Assembly: GCF_015210005.1 (NCBI RefSeq)
Contig: NZ_MU158698.1
Location: 1,323,611-1,387,610, forward strand
Direction of reading: 5' to 3'
Source of the DNA: Sphingobacterium hungaricum
GTDB taxonomy: Bacteria; Bacteroidota; Bacteroidia; Sphingobacteriales; Sphingobacteriaceae
Length of the DNA: 64,000 bases
Numbering within the stretch: the first letter of the stretch is position 1; each line of letters starts with the position of its first letter. The position numbers and the translations under genes were made by a program. Shown piece by piece: positions 61,236 to 64,000 of this stretch. The notes under the pieces were generated by a model that was given only the letters and a program-made list of their open reading frames with translations, had not been told where the DNA came from and made no database searches.

Positions 61236-64000
61236 TTAATTTTCAAAATAGCGATTCTTATACGTATCGGAAAGCGCGCTGACCTTATTCAAAAGCGCGA
61301 CTTCATTATTTTCGGATAAAACTTGCTTATACCGTTCCAAACTTGCAAACGTAAACTCAATCGTCTCCATATCCAGCAAAGTATGAATATCCATGCTGAC
61401 GGCTTCCACATAGTCCATTCGGTCTTTCAAATATTGAACATTTCGCTCCACCAAATTCGTCGCCAATTGATTCTCTTTCGTTTTATACAACGTGTCGACA
61501 ATGTCCATGGTATTATAGATTTCTCGAGGGCTTTCTATTCGCTTCGGAAGATTATCGTAGGCAATCAAGGCTATTTCTTTTGCTTTTTGCAATTCATTTT
61601 TAGCCAGAAGCGAGCGCATCGATTGTCCAAAAATGCGATTCATCACGAAATTGCTCATCAAAAACCGCGAGTCCACGTCCACGTGATTTAGTTTGCCGTA
61701 ATTGCCCCAAACGTAGTTTTCTTTGATGTTTTTGTAAAGGGTGTCGGTATTGACTAAATGTTGATTTGCATTCGCTGATTCACTTTGCACAGGCATTAAT
61801 TTCATCGCAAAACCTTCAGCGACTAAATACTTATCCAAGCCCATAAAACATTCCGAAGGCAAGCTAAACCCAAAATAAATCGGACGTTTCCAATCGTTAT
61901 TGATTAAAATCGAAAGCATGCTCAACTCCGCACGCGTCACATATTCTTTGTTGTATTCCCAGTTCATCGATTCCACAATCGCATCTTCCCAATCCTCAGG
62001 AACGACTTTATTCCGAATCACTGAATCTTTGTTCACTTTTAGTTTCATTTTCTTGGTCGGCAAGAAATTGACAAAAGAACCATCGCGCATCTGAACCTGA
62101 TTTTCTCGCTTGTCCGATAGCATAATGTCAAGAAGCATTTCGATATCCACATATTCGGCAATCTGCAAATCATTCAAGAACAAACCATCGCGAACGCCCT
62201 TTTTGACCTTTTCATCATCAATCGCGATAGGCAATGCATCCGCATCATTCGTTTTCAGCTTCATCTGCTTCATGTACCACGCGGATTGCAGGTAACTAAG
62301 ATTCACGACCTTTACGTCAGGTCGCAATCCTTCAACCTCCTGTAAATACCACAGCGGAAATGTATCGTTGTCGCCGTAGGTAAACAGAATGGCATTTGGG
62401 TCGCAAGAGTTTAAATAGTTGGATGCAAAATCTTTGGTCATCATTCGGCCAGAGCGGTCATGGTCTTCCCAATTCTCTTTCAGCAACAGCGTCGGAACTG
62501 CAACAAAGCAGACAACAGCTGAAACATAAGTCGCCATGCGAAGATTCGCTCTCCGCTTCAATACATCTGTAATGGCAATCACGCCAATTCCAATCCAGAT
62601 TGCAAAGGTGTAGAACGAGCCGACATAAGCATAATCACGCTCGCGAGGCTGAAAAGGACTTTGATTTAAATAAAGAACAATCGCAATTCCCGTAAAAAAG
62701 AATAGCAACGAAACGATAATCGCATCCTTTTTGTTCTTTTTGAAATGCCAAATCAAGCCGATAATTCCAATAAGCAAAGGCAAGAAATAATAGGTATTTC
62801 GTGAAGGAGAGGTTTTCATTTCGTCAGAAAGGTTATACTGACCTCCTACAAACTGATTGTCAATGGATTTAATTCCTGATAACCAATTCCCATCGTATGC
62901 ATTTCCATGTCCATGGATATCATTTTGCCTTCCGGCAAAATTCCACATAAAATATCGGCCGTACATGAAACCAAGCTGGTATTTGAAAAAGAAACTTAAG
63001 TTATTAGCAAAAGTCGGATTCTCTCCTTCTTGCAAGCCCAAATAGTCTTGATAAAATCCGCGATGTTTAGCACTGTACATCCTCGGAAACAAAGTTTCGT
63101 TGCTGTACGTATATTCGCTATTCCCTTCGATTTTCGTGTATTTATCGTTGTCCTTTCGATAACTGTAGGTCTTCTCCACACCAGTAACTTCCGCATTGTA
63201 ATTCGGGCCTTTAAATAAGGGTTCCGACACATATTGTTCACGGCTTAAATATCCCAAAAACGAAAACACATCGTTCGGATGGTTATTGTTTAATGTAGGA
63301 TTTGCATTTGCACGAATGACAATCATCGCGAACGAACTATAGCCAAAAAGAACAAAACATGTGGCTACCAATGCAAAATTTAGAACAGGTTTTGATTTGC
63401 GGATGCTGTAGACAATGCCATAAACTAATAAACCGATTACAAGCAATGCAAAAAATAAAACGCCTGTACCGAATCCCAAACCCAATGTGTTGACAAAGAA
63501 TAACTCAAATTTGGATGCGAAAAGCAATGTATATTGAATAATTCCCCATAGAATAAACGCCAGCACAAGAATTCCGATTCCAGCATATTTGGCGATACCT
63601 TTCCACGTTATTTTCTCCGCTTTACGGAAATAAATAAACAAAGCCAAAGCAGGAATAGTAAGCAGGTTTAATAAATGGACGCCAATCGATAAGCCCATGA
63701 CAAATGCAATGACCAATAACCATCGGTTCGCATCGGATTCATCGGCACGCCTTTCCCATTTTAGGATTAACCAAAAGACGACCGCTGTACACAAGGACGA
63801 CATCGCATAGACTTCCGATTCAACAGCCGAATACCAGAAAGAATCGGTGAAAGCAAAAGCTAAAGCGCCTACAAACCCTGCTGAGAAAATCTGTACGGAC
63901 TGATTCGAGTTAGCGGTTTCTCCTTTCGGAACAAGAATTTTGCTGGCCAATGCCGTGATTGTCCAGAACAAGAATAAAATCGTCAATCCACTGCATACCG
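61236..64000 (-). CDS. DUF2723 membrane protein (glycosyltransferase-like), 5' end cut by the window
   Basis: The frame stays open to position 64000, so the N-terminus lies outside. The visible about 920 residues hold ten or more hydrophobic segments in the first 480 residues (FSAGFVGALAFAFTDSFWYSAVESEVYAMS) followed by a soluble C-terminal half (LFTYGDNDTFPLWYLQEVEGLRPDV). Family knowledge: DUF2723 proteins resemble protein O-mannosyltransferases and are widespread in Bacteroidota, where they may glycosylate secreted proteins or lipids. The acceptor is unknown. Confidence 0.9.
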   Translation of the reverse strand, partial: VCSGLTILFLFWTITALASKILVPKGETANSNQSVQIFSAGFVGALAFAFTDSFWYSAVESEVYAMSSLCTAVVFWLILKWERRADESDANRWLLVIAFVMGLSIGVHLLNLLTIPALALFIYFRKAEKITWKGIAKYAGIGILVLAFILWGIIQYTLLFASKFELFFVNTLGLGFGTGVLFFALLVIGLLVYGIVYSIRKSKPVLNFALVATCFVLFGYSSFAMIVIRANANPTLNNNHPNDVFSFLGYLSREQYVSEPLFKGPNYNAEVTGVEKTYSYRKDNDKYTKIEGNSEYTYSNETLFPRMYSAKHRGFYQDYLGLQEGENPTFANNLSFFFKYQLGFMYGRYFMWNFAGRQNDIHGHGNAYDGNWLSGIKSIDNQFVGGQYNLSDEMKTSPSRNTYYFLPLLIGIIGLIWHFKKNKKDAIIVSLLFFFTGIAIVLYLNQSPFQPRERDYAYVGSFYTFAIWIGIGVIAITDVLKRRANLRMATYVSAVVCFVAVPTLLLKENWEDHDRSGRMMTKDFASNYLNSCDPNAILFTYGDNDTFPLWYLQEVEGLRPDVKVVNLSYLQSAWYMKQMKLKTNDADALPIAIDDEKVKKGVRDGLFLNDLQIAEYVDIEMLLDIMLSDKRENQVQMRDGSFVNFLPTKKMKLKVNKDSVIRNKVVPEDWEDAIVESMNWEYNKEYVTRAELSMLSILINNDWKRPIYFGFSLPSECFMGLDKYLVAEGFAMKLMPVQSESANANQHLVNTDTLYKNIKENYVWGNYGKLNHVDVDSRFLMSNFVMNRIFGQSMRSLLAKNELQKAKEIALIAYDNLPKRIESPREIYNTMDIVDTLYKTKENQLATNLVERNVQYLKDRMDYVEAVSMDIHTLLDMETIEFTFASLERYKQVLSENNEVALLNKVSALSDTYKNRYFEN

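Overview
The window looks like a chromosomal segment of a Bacteroidota bacterium, most likely of the family Sphingobacteriaceae (Sphingobacterium/Pedobacter-like). This is inferred from the gene families (a SusC/SusD pair, DUF3127, DUF4197, DUF2723, TIGR01777, MarR-controlled reversed-order FadJ), the moderately AT-rich sequence, weak ribosome binding sites, and several promoters fitting the Bacteroidota pattern TTG-N19..21-TAnnTTTG. No phage, conjugative element, CRISPR array or tRNA was seen. The sequence is mostly core metabolism, with small repeat elements in the gaps.

Layout. 1-406: a leftward leader with two tandem Bacteroidota promoters, probably the start of an rRNA operon whose 16S gene lies just outside the window. 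848-8753: a SusC/SusD outer-membrane pair followed by a two-domain DUF1080 protein and a Tat-exported Gfo/Idh/MocA oxidoreductase, consistent with oxidative (3-keto) glycoside breakdown. 8759-8954: a 196-bp MITE-like element. 8977-13064: lysine catabolism, with a frameshifted glutaryl-CoA dehydrogenase divergent from an ALDH7-type dehydrogenase and lysine 6-aminotransferase. 13173-17752: mutL, an active rhomboid, a degenerate rhomboid and an endonuclease/exonuclease/phosphatase protein, tail-to-tail with an S41 protease. 19485-22095: a conserved unknown, fumC and a lipoprotein. 22096-22600: a repeat-filled gap. 22608-25075: telA-xpaC-like genes and a DUF3127 protein with an SSB-like acidic tip. 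25144-31293: housekeeping genes on the plus strand. 31385-39563: an ECF sigma/anti-sigma pair, a YeiH transporter operon, a TonB receptor and a propeller lipoprotein.

39748-46537 is a fatty-acid beta-oxidation operon (marR, fadJ-like, thiolase, acyl-CoA dehydrogenase) led by a MarR gene whose promoter carries a strong palindrome. Two S23/IVS-type four-helix-bundle genes sit between the enzymes of this operon, each bounded by its own low-complexity repeat in inverted orientation. 46739-47701 is a 2-oxoglutarate dioxygenase, followed by a second MITE copy (47706-47901) that is the reverse complement of the first with one mismatch in 196 bp. 47934-53559 holds yjbR, a thioredoxin-like gene, dnaK, a small HTH/membrane pair, a DUF2459-like gene and a nucleotidyltransferase. 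53611-58040 holds a HerA-like ATPase and a bicarbonate-type operon (small secreted protein, SulP transporter, beta-carbonic anhydrase). 58114-64000 holds a degenerate flavoprotein, glnS, and a DUF2723 membrane protein cut by the right edge.

The most noteworthy items are the MITE pair, which carries an internal bidirectional terminator and sits 4-5 nt after stop codons in convergent gene gaps; the repeat-bounded S23 gene cassettes; the lone copy of the same repeat at 22155; and the MarR operator overlapping a near-perfect Bacteroidota promoter.
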